A stretch of DNA of 64,000 nt from Flavobacterium sinopsychrotolerans (GTDB lineage Bacteria; Bacteroidota; Bacteroidia; Flavobacteriales; Flavobacteriaceae): assembly GCF_900110375.1 (NCBI RefSeq), contig NZ_FODN01000002.1, positions 447,086 through 511,085 on the forward strand. Reading direction: 5' to 3'. The position numbers and the translations under genes were made by a program. Positions 38,714-48,413 of the stretch are shown here, piece by piece. Position 1 is the first letter of the stretch, and each line of letters starts with the position of its first letter. Below the pieces are notes generated by a model, which was not told the DNA's origin, did no database searches, and saw only the letters and a list, made by a program, of their open reading frames with translations.

Positions 38714-38749
38714 ATAGGTTTCAAAATAGCTTTTGAGTTAAAATAATGC

Positions 38750-39619
38750 ATGGGAAATAAATTATTCTTTAAAGGAATTTATGGTGATAACTCTATCGAT
38801 ATGGTTAGGGATATTATTCATATTACACCTATGGAAATAACCGGTAAACGCCACGAATGGTTTATAAAACCTCATGTACACAGTGACCTTTTTCAAATTT
38901 TTGTGGTAGAAAGCGGCTCTTTGGAATTAATAATTAATGGCGAAAGTCAACTTGTAGAAAGTGTTTCTTTTTTTTCTATTCCAAAAAATATCAGCCATGG
39001 TTTACGCATGAATGCCGATACTAAAGGATGGGTTATTTCTCTTTATGATAAGTCATTGGAGAATATGTTAAAACTTGATACGGATATCATCAATACGATA
39101 GACGAAATTCATATTTCAAAACTGGACGAAGACGATAAATTAATCAATGATGCTTTGACAACGATTCGTAAATGTATCGAGGAATATTATTCTGAATTAC
39201 CGGGCAAGCAACACGCTTTGCAATATTTGGTTGGAATGATGCTGTTGCGTTTGTATCGGATATTTGTCACTTCATCCGCTGTTCATTTGTCAGACAACAA
39301 GAATAAAATATATTACCGACGCTTTGTTCAATTAATAAAGGAAATGAAATCTTTTAAAATAAGCGTTGAAGATTATGCTTCCCGTTTAGCAATTTCAAGC
39401 GGACATCTCAACCGAATTTGTAAAGATGTTTCCGGCTTGTCGCCAAAAGATGTTATCATTAATTTTTTTATTGACGAAGCTAAAATTTACCTGCGTAATT
39501 TTGATATGTCAATTGCCGAAATCTCGTATGAATTAGATATCGAAGATCCCGCTTATTTTACGCGTTTGTTTAAGAAAAAAACCGAACTCACTCCCAAAGA
39601 ATTCAGAAGTCAATTATGA
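38750..39619 (+). CDS. AraC-family transcriptional regulator
   Basis: A 289-aa protein with an N-terminal cupin sensor domain (about 20-115; HEWFIKPHVHSDLFQIF and GSLELIINGE) and C-terminal AraC helix-turn-helix pair (about 190-289; ISVEDYASRLAISSGHLNRIC, then AEISYELDIEDPAYFTRLFKKKTELTPKEFR). It sits just before catB on the same strand. BenR of Pseudomonas is of the same family, so activation of the ben/cat genes by benzoate or muconate is the likely job. The binding site is not known; see the AGTAAGTA repeats at 39908-39941. Confidence 0.87.
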   Translation: MGNKLFFKGIYGDNSIDMVRDIIHITPMEITGKRHEWFIKPHVHSDLFQIFVVESGSLELIINGESQLVESVSFFSIPKNISHGLRMNADTKGWVISLYDKSLENMLKLDTDIINTIDEIHISKLDEDDKLINDALTTIRKCIEEYYSELPGKQHALQYLVGMMLLRLYRIFVTSSAVHLSDNKNKIYYRRFVQLIKEMKSFKISVEDYASRLAISSGHLNRICKDVSGLSPKDVIINFFIDEAKIYLRNFDMSIAEISYELDIEDPAYFTRLFKKKTELTPKEFRSQL

Positions 39620-39981
39620 CGTAAGTAATCACTCCATTTTTCTATTACCTATTCAATTTTTAAAATGAGATAGTTGATTATCTTATGAATTTGGCGTTTA
39701 TAATAATCTCGTTTCCAATCTTTCTGCATAAAATCGTTTTGTCCTGTTTTTTAAAGGAAATCAAATCTTTTTCTTCTCTTTTTTCTATTTAAAGATATTA
39801 TAAACAAATAGTTATGTTTTTTGTCTATTTGTTTGATTTGTCTCATTAATAGCAAATTAATCCAATTTTACACCCTGCTTTTAGTTCTAAATTTGTGATA
39901 ATCAAACAGTAAGTAAGCGCTAAATTATTTATGAGTAAGTACTCACTTCTGTCGAAATCAAATAAATTTAGATACTGAGAA
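39620..39981. promoter_or_regulatory. Probable control region of the cat-ben operon
   Basis: A 362-nt non-coding region upstream of catB. TAAATTTG (39888-39895) is a possible -7 box. Downstream of it are two direct copies of AGTAAGTA (39908-39915 and 39934-39941, 26 nt start to start), the second lying in the inverted repeat GAGTA-AG-TACTC (39933-39944). Repeats of this sort are candidate AraC or TetR sites. Confidence 0.5.
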
Positions 39982-41103
39982 ATGAATAATCCTATTATTG
40001 AAAAAATTGAAGCCATTCTGGTTGATTTACCAACAATTCGCCCGCATCATCTTTCGATGACTGTAATGAAAAAACAAAGTATGGTTATCATTCGTTTGTT
40101 TTGCAGTGATGGAATTGAAGGAATTGGAGAAGCGACAACAATTGGTGGATTGAGTTACGGAGAGGAATCTCCGGAGAGTATGAAGCTCAATATTGATACC
40201 TATTTTGCTCCTTTATTAGTGGGTCAGGATGCTACCAATATTCACAAAGCAATGTTTTGGATTGAAAAAAACATTAAAGGCAACCGAATAGCAAAATCAG
40301 GAATTGAAACGGCGCTTTTGGATGCTCATGGAAAACGATTGGGGGTTTCTATTGGAACTTTATTAGGAGGTGCAATTACCGAAACTTTACCTGTTTTATG
40401 GACTTTGGCCAGTGGAAATACACAACAGGATATTGAAGAAGCCGAACATCTTTTGACCATCGGAAGACACAATACTTTCAAATTAAAAATTGGTTGGCAA
40501 GCACCGGAAATTTCAATTGCTCACGTTGCCGCAATCAAAAAAGCGTTGGGAGACCGAGCAAAAGTAACAGTAGATGTGAATCAGGCTTGGGACGAAAGTA
40601 CCGCAAAAATAAGCATTGCTAAACTTCAGGAAGCAGGAATTGATTTGATTGAACAACCTATAGTTAAAGAAAATTTTGAAGGTTTGGCTCGTTTGACCAA
40701 AATGTTTACCGTGCCCATTATGGCAGATGAAGCATTAAACGATAGTGCCGATGCTTATAAATTGGCCAAAATAAGAGGAGGCGATGTCTTCGCTTTAAAA
40801 ATCGGAAAATCAGGTGGATTGCATAATGTTTTAAAAGTGGCTGCAATTGCAGAAGCTGCTGATATCAGTTTGTACGGAGGAACCTTATTGGAAGGAACAA
40901 TTGGTTCAGTGGCTTCGGCGCATGCTTTTAGCACGTTGAAAACAATGTCGTGGGGAACGGAACTTTTCGGTCCATTATTGTTAACGGATGATATTGTTAA
41001 AACCAAAGTAGCATTTTCGAATGCTTCGATGAAAATCCCACAAGGTCCAGGTTTAGGCTTGGAATTAGATTTAGAAAAACTCAACCAATATAAACGTAAA
41101 TAA
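39982..41103 (+). CDS. catB: Muconate cycloisomerase
   Basis: Enolase-superfamily enzyme (373 aa) that converts cis,cis-muconate to muconolactone in the catechol branch of the beta-ketoadipate pathway. Catalytic and metal residues fall at K167 and K169 (FKLKIG), D198 and N200 (VDVNQAW), E224 (EQP), D249 (MADEA) and K273 (KIGKSGG), the same numbers as in the well-studied Pseudomonas enzyme. First gene of the operon; catC follows after 11 nt. Chloromuconate cycloisomerases are close relatives, but the operon context favours muconate. Confidence 0.95.
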   Translation: MNNPIIEKIEAILVDLPTIRPHHLSMTVMKKQSMVIIRLFCSDGIEGIGEATTIGGLSYGEESPESMKLNIDTYFAPLLVGQDATNIHKAMFWIEKNIKGNRIAKSGIETALLDAHGKRLGVSIGTLLGGAITETLPVLWTLASGNTQQDIEEAEHLLTIGRHNTFKLKIGWQAPEISIAHVAAIKKALGDRAKVTVDVNQAWDESTAKISIAKLQEAGIDLIEQPIVKENFEGLARLTKMFTVPIMADEALNDSADAYKLAKIRGGDVFALKIGKSGGLHNVLKVAAIAEAADISLYGGTLLEGTIGSVASAHAFSTLKTMSWGTELFGPLLLTDDIVKTKVAFSNASMKIPQGPGLGLELDLEKLNQYKRK

Positions 41104-41114
41104 AAATCAGCATT

Positions 41115-41405
41115 ATGTTATTCCACGTAGAAATGACCGTAAAAATTCCACATGATTCCGATGTGAATTTTGTAAACGAATTAAAAGCAAAAGAAAAAGC
41201 AATGTCCCAAGATTTGCAACGCAGTGGAAAATGGGTTGACATTTGGAGAATAGTCGGGAAGTATTCGAACATCAGTATTTTCAATGTAGAAAGTCCGGCT
41301 GAACTTCATGACATCTTGAGCAATTTACCCCTTTTTCCTTTTATGGAAATCGAAGTAAAATCATTATGCAAACACTATTCTTCGATAAAAGAAGGACAAT
41401 TGTAA
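41115..41405 (+). CDS. catC: Muconolactone delta-isomerase
   Basis: Small enzyme of 96 aa that shifts the double bond of muconolactone to give 3-oxoadipate enol-lactone. MLFHVEMTVKIPHD at the start, KEKAMSQDLQRSGKW and RIVGKYSNISIFNVES are the conserved blocks; the active-site Glu is the one in AKEKA, and the Glu-Tyr pattern of the family is present. Length is normal. It is the second gene of the operon. Confidence 0.95.
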   Translation: MLFHVEMTVKIPHDSDVNFVNELKAKEKAMSQDLQRSGKWVDIWRIVGKYSNISIFNVESPAELHDILSNLPLFPFMEIEVKSLCKHYSSIKEGQL

Positions 41406-41454
41406 CCCTTTTTAACAATCAAAAAAACTATAATAAATTTATAAAATCAATATC

Positions 41455-42381
41455 ATGACTAGAGCACAAATAGACGGATTACTTCAAAAAATTGAAAGTA
41501 CTGAAAAAATAGAAGCTGGAAGCGAAAGAGCAAAAGCAATTGTAAACAGAATCCTTCGTGATTTGTTTTATACTATCGAAGATTTAGATATCCAACCGGA
41601 TGAAGTTTGGACGGCAGTAAATTACTTGACACAAGCAGGTCAAAATGGAGAATACGGTTTAATAGCTGCAGGTTTAGGAATAGAACATTTCTTAGACTTA
41701 CGTATGGATGAAGAAGAAGAAAAAGCAGGAATGACGGGTGGAACACCAAGAACTATTGAAGGTCCACTTTATGTTGCAGGTGCACCAAAATCAAAAGGAT
41801 TTGCGCGTTTGGATGACGGAACTGAAGTAGAGCAAGGGGAAGTTTTCTTCATGCAAGGAAAAGTTTTGGATGAAAATAACAATCCAATTCCAAATGCAAT
41901 TGTAGAGGTTTGGCATGCCAACTTGAAAGGGAATTATTCTTATTTTGACCAATCACAAAGCGATTTTAATTTGCGCAGAACGATAGAAACGGATGAAAAC
42001 GGAAACTATCAATTCCGCAGTATCCTTCCTTCTGGATATGCAGTTCCTCCTGGCGGATCAACAGAATTACTTTTAAGTGCCATCGGTCGTCATGGAAATC
42101 GTCCATCTCACGTTCATTTCTTTGTTTCAGCGCCAGGCTGCAGAAAACTAACAACACAAATTAACTTCGAAGGAGATCCTTACTTATGGGATGATTTCGC
42201 TTTCGCAACTCGTGAAGGTTTGGTTCCAGATCTTACCGTAATTACTGATGCAGAAAAAATCAAAGAAAAAGGATTAGACACCCCTTTTTCCTCAATCGAT
42301 TTCGACTTCACTTTGCACAAAGAAATTGAAGGAATTCACGATGCAGAAGTAGAGCGATTAAGAGCTGAAGCTGTAGCATAA
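41455..42381 (+). CDS. catA: Catechol 1,2-dioxygenase
   Basis: Intradiol ring-cleaving, non-haem Fe(III) enzyme turning catechol into cis,cis-muconate. 308 aa. The iron ligands are visible: Tyr161 (KGNYSYF), Tyr195 (LPSGYAVPP), His219 and His221 (RPSHVHFF). The N-terminal helical dimerisation domain (about 1-100) and the GPLYVAGAP and DDFAFATREGLVPD blocks match the CatA type. Third in the operon. The usual RRS/RRTI ring-contact Arg motif (NLRRTIETDENGNY) is intact. Confidence 0.97.
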   Translation: MTRAQIDGLLQKIESTEKIEAGSERAKAIVNRILRDLFYTIEDLDIQPDEVWTAVNYLTQAGQNGEYGLIAAGLGIEHFLDLRMDEEEEKAGMTGGTPRTIEGPLYVAGAPKSKGFARLDDGTEVEQGEVFFMQGKVLDENNNPIPNAIVEVWHANLKGNYSYFDQSQSDFNLRRTIETDENGNYQFRSILPSGYAVPPGGSTELLLSAIGRHGNRPSHVHFFVSAPGCRKLTTQINFEGDPYLWDDFAFATREGLVPDLTVITDAEKIKEKGLDTPFSSIDFDFTLHKEIEGIHDAEVERLRAEAVA

Positions 42382-42535
42382 TTAAAAAAAGAAACGGTCT
42401 ATTGCCATTTTCCGAATCTTTTTTGGACTTGTAGAATCCCCGTGAGAATAAATAAATTTTTAACTTTTCTCATGGTGGTTTTACACCAAAATAACTCCGG
42501 AGCGGATAGGTTATGACTACTAAACAACAACACAA
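42382..42535. other. Spacer between catA and benA
   Basis: At 154 nt this is by far the longest spacer in the operon. It holds a stem CCGTGAGA/TCTCATGG (about 42438-42474, one G-U pair) and a CTCCGGAG palindrome (42495-42502). No TAnnTTTG promoter was found. Confidence 0.45.
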
Positions 42536-43885
42536 ATGGAAAAATTAAATAAAGAATATGTAGAAAGCCTGCTTCAACACGATGTTGCAAAAGGTTTGTA
42601 TCGTCATAACAGAGAGTCTTTTACCAATCCGGAGTTGTTCGAATTGGAAATGAAATATATTTTTGAAAACAATTGGGTGTATTTGGCTCATGAAAGCCAA
42701 ATAACGGAAGCCAATGATTATTTCACGACTCATATTGGCAGACAACCCATCTTTATAGCTCGTAACAAAGAAGGCGAATTGAATGCTTTTATTAATGCCT
42801 GCAGCCACAGAGGAGCACAGCTTTGTCGCTATAAAAAAGGGAATAAATCTACCTATACATGTCCTTTTCACGGTTGGACTTTTAATAATTCGGGAAAATT
42901 ACTAAAAGTAAAAGATGTAAAAGGCGCAGGATATCCGGAACAGTTCAACACAGAAGGTTCTCATGATTTGAAAAAAGTGGCGCGATTTGAATCGTACAAA
43001 GGATTTTTATTTGGCAGCTTAAATCCAGATTCTTCCTCATTGGAAGACTATCTCGGTGATACCAAAAAGATTATAGATCAAATGGTGGATCAGGCAGAAT
43101 TTGGATTGGAAGTAGTACGAGGAGCTTCTACGTATACTTATGATGCAAACTGGAAAATGCAAATGGAAAATGGTGCTGATGGCTACCACGTAAGCTCGGT
43201 GCACTGGAACTATGTGGCCACCATGGGAAACCGTAAAGAAGACGGTGTACAAGCGGTAGATCCTAACGGATGGTCGAAAAGTATTGGTGGTGTGTATGGT
43301 TTTGAAAATGGTCACATGCTACTTTGGACAAAAATGCTGAATCCTGAAGTGCGTCCGCTTTACAGTCAGTTGGATCGATTGAATGCGGAACTTGGTAAAG
43401 AAAGAACCAATTTTATTGTTAATGAAACACGCAATTTGGCTCTTTATCCAAATGTGTATTTGATGGATCAGTTTTCGACTCAAATTCGTGTGGTTCGACC
43501 GATTTCTGTCGATAAATCGGAAGTGACTATTTACTGTATGGCACCCAAAAATGAACCTGCGGCCGACCGTGCGTTGCGTATTCGCCAATACGAAGATTTC
43601 TTCAATGTAACCGGAATGGGAACTCCTGATGATTTGGAAGAATTCAGATCGTGTCAGGAAAGTTATTTGGCAAAAGCCATGCCGTGGAACGATGTGAGCC
43701 GTGGGGCAGAACATTGGGTTTATGGTCCGGACGAACATGCTACCGCCATGGGAATCAATCCAAAATTAAGCGGAATCCGAACCGAAGACGAAGGATTGTT
43801 CCTTATGCAGCACCAGTATTGGGCAGAAACTTTGAAGGAGGCTTTGGCAAAAGAGGAATTGATTAATCTAGAAAATAATTTGTAA
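42536..43885 (+). CDS. benA: Benzoate 1,2-dioxygenase alpha subunit
   Basis: Large subunit of the Rieske oxygenase (449 aa) that adds O2 to benzoate to form a cis-diol. The Rieske cluster motif is C89-S-H91 (CSHRGAQLC), 17 residues, and C109-P-F-H112 (TCPFHGW). The mononuclear iron is held by the HVSSVH pair (about H217 and H222) in [15 protein letters not shown]. The [15 protein letters not shown] and [15 protein letters not shown] blocks are typical of BenA. Anthranilate dioxygenase is the main alternative, but benB, benC and benD follow immediately. Confidence 0.95.
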   Translation: MEKLNKEYVESLLQHDVAKGLYRHNRESFTNPELFELEMKYIFENNWVYLAHESQITEANDYFTTHIGRQPIFIARNKEGELNAFINACSHRGAQLCRYKKGNKSTYTCPFHGWTFNNSGKLLKVKDVKGAGYPEQFNTEGSHDLKKVARFESYKGFLFGSLNPDSSSLEDYLGDTKKIIDQMVDQAEFGLEVVRGASTYTYDANWKMQMENGADGYHVSSVHWNYVATMGNRKEDGVQAVDPNGWSKSIGGVYGFENGHMLLWTKMLNPEVRPLYSQLDRLNAELGKERTNFIVNETRNLALYPNVYLMDQFSTQIRVVRPISVDKSEVTIYCMAPKNEPAADRALRIRQYEDFFNVTGMGTPDDLEEFRSCQESYLAKAMPWNDVSRGAEHWVYGPDEHATAMGINPKLSGIRTEDEGLFLMQHQYWAETLKEALAKEELINLENNL

Positions 43886-43886
43886 G

Positions 43887-44372
43887 ATGACGAATTACGA
43901 TAAAATACAGGCATTTGTTTATCAGGAAGCAAGACATTTAGATGACAAACAATGGGATGAATGGCTTCAGTTATACGATGAAAAAGTAACGTTTTGGATG
44001 CCATCTTGGGATGACGAGGATAATTTAACAACAAATCACGAAACCGAGATTTCGTTGATTTATTATCCAAACAGAAATGGTTTGGAAGACCGTGTTTTTA
44101 GAATCAGAACCGAACGTTCGAGCGCTACTTTACCGGACACCAGAACAAGTCATAATTGCACCAATCTTGAAATTCTGGAAGAAAACAACGATGAAGTTAA
44201 AATACGTTTTAACTGGAATACACTAAGCTTTCGATACAATAAATTGGATCAGTTTTTTGGTGTTTCCTTTTACACTTTGAAAAAAGTGGGAGATTCATTT
44301 TTAATCACTAATAAAAAAGTCATCCTTAAGAACGATTATATTCGACAAGTGCTTGACATATATCATATTTAA
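43887..44372 (+). CDS. benB: Benzoate 1,2-dioxygenase beta subunit
   Basis: Small, non-catalytic beta subunit (161 aa) of the ring-hydroxylating dioxygenase, with the NTF2-like fold that holds the alpha-beta hexamer together. EARHLDDKQWDEWLQLYD and FWMPSWDDEDNL at the N-terminus and RIRTERSSATLPDTRTSHNCTN match the family. It starts 1 nt after benA, indicating translational coupling. Confidence 0.94.
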   Translation: MTNYDKIQAFVYQEARHLDDKQWDEWLQLYDEKVTFWMPSWDDEDNLTTNHETEISLIYYPNRNGLEDRVFRIRTERSSATLPDTRTSHNCTNLEILEENNDEVKIRFNWNTLSFRYNKLDQFFGVSFYTLKKVGDSFLITNKKVILKNDYIRQVLDIYHI

Positions 44373-44382
44373 TACAAAAGTA

Positions 44383-45402
44383 ATGGCAAAAATAGCATTA
44401 AACTTTGAGGACGGAGTTACCCGATTTATAGATAGTTTACCCAATGAAACGGTGGCAGAAACTGCGTATCGTGTTGGGATAAACATTCCGTTAGATTGCG
44501 CTGATGGCGCTTGTGGGACTTGTAAATGTAAAATGAGATCAGGAAATTTTGATGCAGGAGACTACATTGAAGAAGCCTTATCAGATGAAGAAGCAGCGGC
44601 AGGTTTTGCGCTTGCCTGTCAAGTGAGACCAAAATCAGACCTTGTGGTTGATATTTTGGCGAGTTCTGCTGCCTGCAAAGTTAAATCTACGGCTGTCGCT
44701 ACTGAAATCAAGGAGTTAAATCGATTGTCTTCCGAAATCTACCAATTAAAATTGCGTGCTGCTGACGGGAGTTCTTTTCAATTTCTTCCGGGACAATATG
44801 TAAATATTGAGGTTCCAGGAACTTCACAAACCAGATCATATTCGTACAGTTCACAACCTGATACAACTGAAGGGGAGTTTTTAATCAAATTAGTTCCTGG
44901 AGGATTGATGAGCAGTTATTTAAAAAATGAGGCAACTGTAGGTGGGGAATTAAACATTGTAACTCCTTTGGGTAGCTTTTATTTAAGAGAGGTACAACGT
45001 GATTTAATCTTTATTGCTGGCGGTACTGGGATTGCCCCTTTTATGGCCATGCTTGAAAAGCTAAAAGCAGAAAAGAATACGACACCAATTCATTTGTTTT
45101 ACGGAGCTACTACAGGCGAGAATGTGGTGGAATTGGAACGTTTGAAAGCGTTTAGTGAAATTATGCCATTAAAAATACACACTTGTACTTCTGATGAACA
45201 AGCAGAAGGTCATGATAAAGGATACGTTACCCAATGGATTAACAAAGAACTTCTTGGCGATAAAGCCTACGATATTTATATCTGTGGACCAAATGCGATG
45301 GTGGAAGCGGTAAAAACTACGCTTGATAAAGAGGCGATTCAACATGTTAATTTTTACATGGAAAAATTTCTTCCAACGGGTCAGGAAAATCTACAATTAT
45401 AA
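44383..45402 (+). CDS. benC: Benzoate 1,2-dioxygenase electron-transfer reductase
   Basis: NADH-dependent reductase (339 aa from ATG 44383; a further in-frame Met at 44353 would overlap benB) that passes electrons to the Rieske oxygenase. The plant-type 2Fe-2S ligands are C39, C44, C47 (CADGACGTC) and C79 (LACQVRPKS). The FAD motif is RSYSYSS and the NAD motif is GGTGIAPFMAM. The fusion order (ferredoxin, FAD, NAD) is that of BenC. It begins 10 nt after benB. Confidence 0.95.
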   Translation: MAKIALNFEDGVTRFIDSLPNETVAETAYRVGINIPLDCADGACGTCKCKMRSGNFDAGDYIEEALSDEEAAAGFALACQVRPKSDLVVDILASSAACKVKSTAVATEIKELNRLSSEIYQLKLRAADGSSFQFLPGQYVNIEVPGTSQTRSYSYSSQPDTTEGEFLIKLVPGGLMSSYLKNEATVGGELNIVTPLGSFYLREVQRDLIFIAGGTGIAPFMAMLEKLKAEKNTTPIHLFYGATTGENVVELERLKAFSEIMPLKIHTCTSDEQAEGHDKGYVTQWINKELLGDKAYDIYICGPNAMVEAVKTTLDKEAIQHVNFYMEKFLPTGQENLQL

Positions 45403-45418
45403 TTTTTAAACAGTAAAA

Positions 45419-46207
45419 ATGCTTCACCCCAATAGATTTTCAGGAAAAGTGGCCGTTGTTACCGGTGCCGCGCAAGGAATAGGAAAAACGGTTGCATTGC
45501 AACTTTTAGCCGAAGGTGGTTCGGTAATATTAGTTGATCGTTCTCCAATAGTAAATGAAATAGTTTCACAATTGAGTGAAGAACAAAAAAATAAAGCACT
45601 TGCAGTTGTTGCTGATTTGGAGCAATTTTCAGGCTTTCAGGCGGTAGTGGAACAAGCTGTTGCAAAGTTTGGAAGAATAGACATTTTGATTAACAATGTA
45701 GGCGGAACCATCTGGATGAAACCTTTTGCAACTTATGAAGAAGATCAAATAGAAAAAGAAATCCGTCGTTCGCTTTTCCCAACGCTTTGGGGCTGTCGTG
45801 CCGTTCTTCCGATGATGTTGGATCAAAAAGGAGGGGTAATCGTGAATGTTTCTTCGGTTGCCACCAGAGGAATTAATCGTGTTCCTTATGCTGCTGCAAA
45901 AGGAGGAGTAAATGCTCTTACGGCTGCTATGGCTTTTGAATATGCAGAACAAAATATTCGGGTAAATGCGGTTGCACCAGGAGGAACCGAAGCTCCGGAA
46001 CGCTTAATTCCTCGTAATGAAACGCCTGATTCGGAACAGGAAAAAATATGGAGACAAGAAGTGGCGAATCAAACCACGGAATCGAGTTTAATGAAACGCT
46101 ACGGAACCATTGAAGAACAAACCTCGGCGATACTTTTTCTGGCATCCGATGAAGCTTCGTATATCACAGGAATTACAATTCCGGTTGCCGGTGGTGATTT
46201 AGGTTAA
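45419..46207 (+). CDS. benD: 1,6-dihydroxycyclohexa-2,4-diene-1-carboxylate dehydrogenase
   Basis: SDR enzyme (262 aa) that oxidises the benzoate cis-diol to catechol with release of CO2. TGAAQGIGKT, NNVGGTIW, VNVSSVATRG and YAAAK are the SDR motifs, and the NNVGGTIWMKPF block is BenD-specific. It is embedded between benC and catD with 15-16 nt spacers. Confidence 0.93.
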   Translation: MLHPNRFSGKVAVVTGAAQGIGKTVALQLLAEGGSVILVDRSPIVNEIVSQLSEEQKNKALAVVADLEQFSGFQAVVEQAVAKFGRIDILINNVGGTIWMKPFATYEEDQIEKEIRRSLFPTLWGCRAVLPMMLDQKGGVIVNVSSVATRGINRVPYAAAKGGVNALTAAMAFEYAEQNIRVNAVAPGGTEAPERLIPRNETPDSEQEKIWRQEVANQTTESSLMKRYGTIEEQTSAILFLASDEASYITGITIPVAGGDLG

Positions 46208-46222
46208 TATAAAAACGAAATA

Positions 46223-47002
46223 ATGTCAAAAATAAAAATACAGCATACAACATTGAATTATGTATTTGATGATTTCAAGAAGGAGCAAACTATTGTTTTT
46301 TCTAATTCATTAGGAACTGATTTGACGATGTGGGATAAACAAATAGAGTTGCTTGGTACAGAATTTAATATTCTGCGGTACGATACTCGCGGTCATGGAA
46401 AAAGCGAAGCTACCGAAGGAGAATATTCTATTGAAATGCTAGGGAATGATGTTTTGGATTTATTGGATCATTTAAAAATCGAAAAAGTAAATTTCTGCGG
46501 ATTGTCTATTGGCGGATTGACCGGACAATGGTTGGGAATTCATGCGCCGGAACGGTTGAACAAACTGATACTTTGTAATACTGCCGTAAAAATTGGAAAC
46601 AAAGAAGGCTGGAATACCCGAATTGAAACGGTTCAAAAAAATGGTTTGGACAGTATCGTTTCAGGAACGCAGGAACGCTGGTTTACATCTGAATACCTTA
46701 CCGAAAATAAAACGGAGGTTGATTCGGTTTTAGCAAAGTTTGTGCAAACGCCGGTAGCAGGATATAGTTCTTGTTGTGCTGCCGTTCGGGATGCTGATTT
46801 TACAGATGAAGTTTCCAAAATTTTAGCGCCAACCTTAATTATTTCCGGCACAGAGGATTTGGTGACAACCGTAAACGATGGTGATTTTCTAATGGAAAAA
46901 ATCCCAAACTCGTTATTGGCTGCCTTAAAAACGGCTCATATTTCAAATATTGAAAAAGCCGATGATTTTACAAAACTACTTATAGAATTTATTAAAAATT
47001 AA
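46223..47002 (+). CDS. catD: 3-oxoadipate enol-lactonase
   Basis: Alpha/beta hydrolase (259 aa) that opens 3-oxoadipate enol-lactone to 3-oxoadipate. Nucleophile Ser in GLSIGGLTGQ (GxSxG), catalytic His in AHISNIE, and acidic residue in the SGTEDLVT turn. DLTMWDKQ and YDTRGHGKS are typical of CatD/PcaD. Confidence 0.92.
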   Translation: MSKIKIQHTTLNYVFDDFKKEQTIVFSNSLGTDLTMWDKQIELLGTEFNILRYDTRGHGKSEATEGEYSIEMLGNDVLDLLDHLKIEKVNFCGLSIGGLTGQWLGIHAPERLNKLILCNTAVKIGNKEGWNTRIETVQKNGLDSIVSGTQERWFTSEYLTENKTEVDSVLAKFVQTPVAGYSSCCAAVRDADFTDEVSKILAPTLIISGTEDLVTTVNDGDFLMEKIPNSLLAALKTAHISNIEKADDFTKLLIEFIKN

Positions 47003-47005
47003 ATT

Positions 47006-48352
47006 ATGAAAACAGTTCCACAAATAACAACCGAACAAGCCGCAGCCATGGTCAAAGATGGTGATACCTTATTACAAGGTGGTTTTGGGATGACGGGTAA
47101 TCCAGTCCATTTAATGGATGCTTTATCGAAAACGGAAACTAAAAACATCACTTTTATTGGAAACAATGTAGGCGAAGCGGGAATTGGGGGCGGGCGTTTG
47201 TTGCGAAACGGACAATTGAAAAAAATGATTGGTTCTTTTTTTACCAGTAACCCCGAAGCGGTGAAAGCTGCTCAGGATGGAATTGTAGAATATGAATTGA
47301 TACCGCAAGGAACTTTGGCGGAAGCCTTAAGAGCCGGAGGTGCGGGAATAGGAGGTTTTTATACGCCAACTGCCGCCGGAACGCCTATTGCAGAAGGGAA
47401 AGAGACTAAAATAATTGATGGGGTAGAACAGGTCTTTGTGAAAGGAATTCGGGGAAACATTGCTTTTATCAGAGCGTGGAAAGCGGATACAGCAGGGAAT
47501 TTAATCTATCGTATGACCGAACAAAATTTCAATCGTGCTATGGCAACAGCCGCTGATTTGGTTGTGGCAGAGGTAGAAGAAATTGTACCGGAAGGAACTT
47601 TAGATCCCAATTACATTCACACACCGGGATGCTACGTCGATTACTTGGTTCAGGCAACACTTACTTTGGAAGACTTAGGTTCATCGGCATCGGTGAGCAA
47701 AGGAAAAAAAGTGAGTGAAGACCGTATGAATATGGCCAAACGCGCGTTACAGGAATTGAAAAAAGGAGATGTAGTCAATTTGGGAATCGGAATTCCAACC
47801 TTAGTTGCCGATTTAATTACACCCGAACACGGTGTTATTTTACACACAGAAAACGGAATGTTGGGCGTTGGTCCGGAGCCTGTAGATGGAGGAGGAGCAA
47901 TGAATTATCCAGTTAACGCTGGGAAAATTCCAGTTACGGCAGTACCGGGAAGCAGTTATTTTGACAGTGCAGATTCTTTTGCCATGATTCGTGGAAAACA
48001 TGTTGATATTGCTGTAATGGGAGGTTTAGAAGTAGATGAGCACGCGAATCTGGCGAATTGGGCTGTTCCGGGACAACCTTTATTAGGAGTTGGCGGCGCA
48101 ATGGATTTGGCGTCAGGAGCAAAAACGTTGATTATCACGATGAATCACAACAACAGAGACGGAAGTTCTAAAATTGTGCCTACTTGCACCTTGCCTTTGA
48201 CGACTTTAGGGTCTGTTGATATGGTAATTACAGAGTTGGCCGTTTTCAAATATATTGATGGCAAATTGACTTTAATAGAATTAATGCCGGAAGCAACTTT
48301 AGAAGAAGTTCGAGAAAAAACGGAAGCAAAATTCGTGGAACAATTAGCATAA
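47006..48352 (+). CDS. catIJ: 3-oxoadipate CoA-transferase, fused A and B subunits
   Basis: Single chain of 448 aa combining both halves of the family I CoA-transferase that makes 3-oxoadipyl-CoA from succinyl-CoA. The A half (about 1-228) has [15 protein letters not shown] and [11 protein letters not shown]; the B half (about 238-448) has [15 protein letters not shown] and the catalytic Glu in [10 protein letters not shown] (E282). In most bacteria catI/pcaI and catJ/pcaJ are separate genes; here no stop separates them and the junction is a short charged linker ([15 protein letters not shown]). Acetoacetate:succinyl-CoA transferase is the closest alternative, but the operon favours 3-oxoadipate. 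It begins 3 nt after catD. Confidence 0.92.
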   Translation: MKTVPQITTEQAAAMVKDGDTLLQGGFGMTGNPVHLMDALSKTETKNITFIGNNVGEAGIGGGRLLRNGQLKKMIGSFFTSNPEAVKAAQDGIVEYELIPQGTLAEALRAGGAGIGGFYTPTAAGTPIAEGKETKIIDGVEQVFVKGIRGNIAFIRAWKADTAGNLIYRMTEQNFNRAMATAADLVVAEVEEIVPEGTLDPNYIHTPGCYVDYLVQATLTLEDLGSSASVSKGKKVSEDRMNMAKRALQELKKGDVVNLGIGIPTLVADLITPEHGVILHTENGMLGVGPEPVDGGGAMNYPVNAGKIPVTAVPGSSYFDSADSFAMIRGKHVDIAVMGGLEVDEHANLANWAVPGQPLLGVGGAMDLASGAKTLIITMNHNNRDGSSKIVPTCTLPLTTLGSVDMVITELAVFKYIDGKLTLIELMPEATLEEVREKTEAKFVEQLA

Positions 48353-48413
48353 AAAAAGGATAGAATAGAATTGCCTTTAGTTTTTCAATTCTAATGAATC
48401 TAATACTAATCGA

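Noticed and set aside
43319..43738. 139-codon open frame on the minus strand inside benA
   Set aside because: It is antisense to a highly conserved gene and encodes no recognisable domain.
45629..45952. 107-codon open frame antisense to benD
   Set aside because: Ser/His-rich shadow frame without start signals or motifs.
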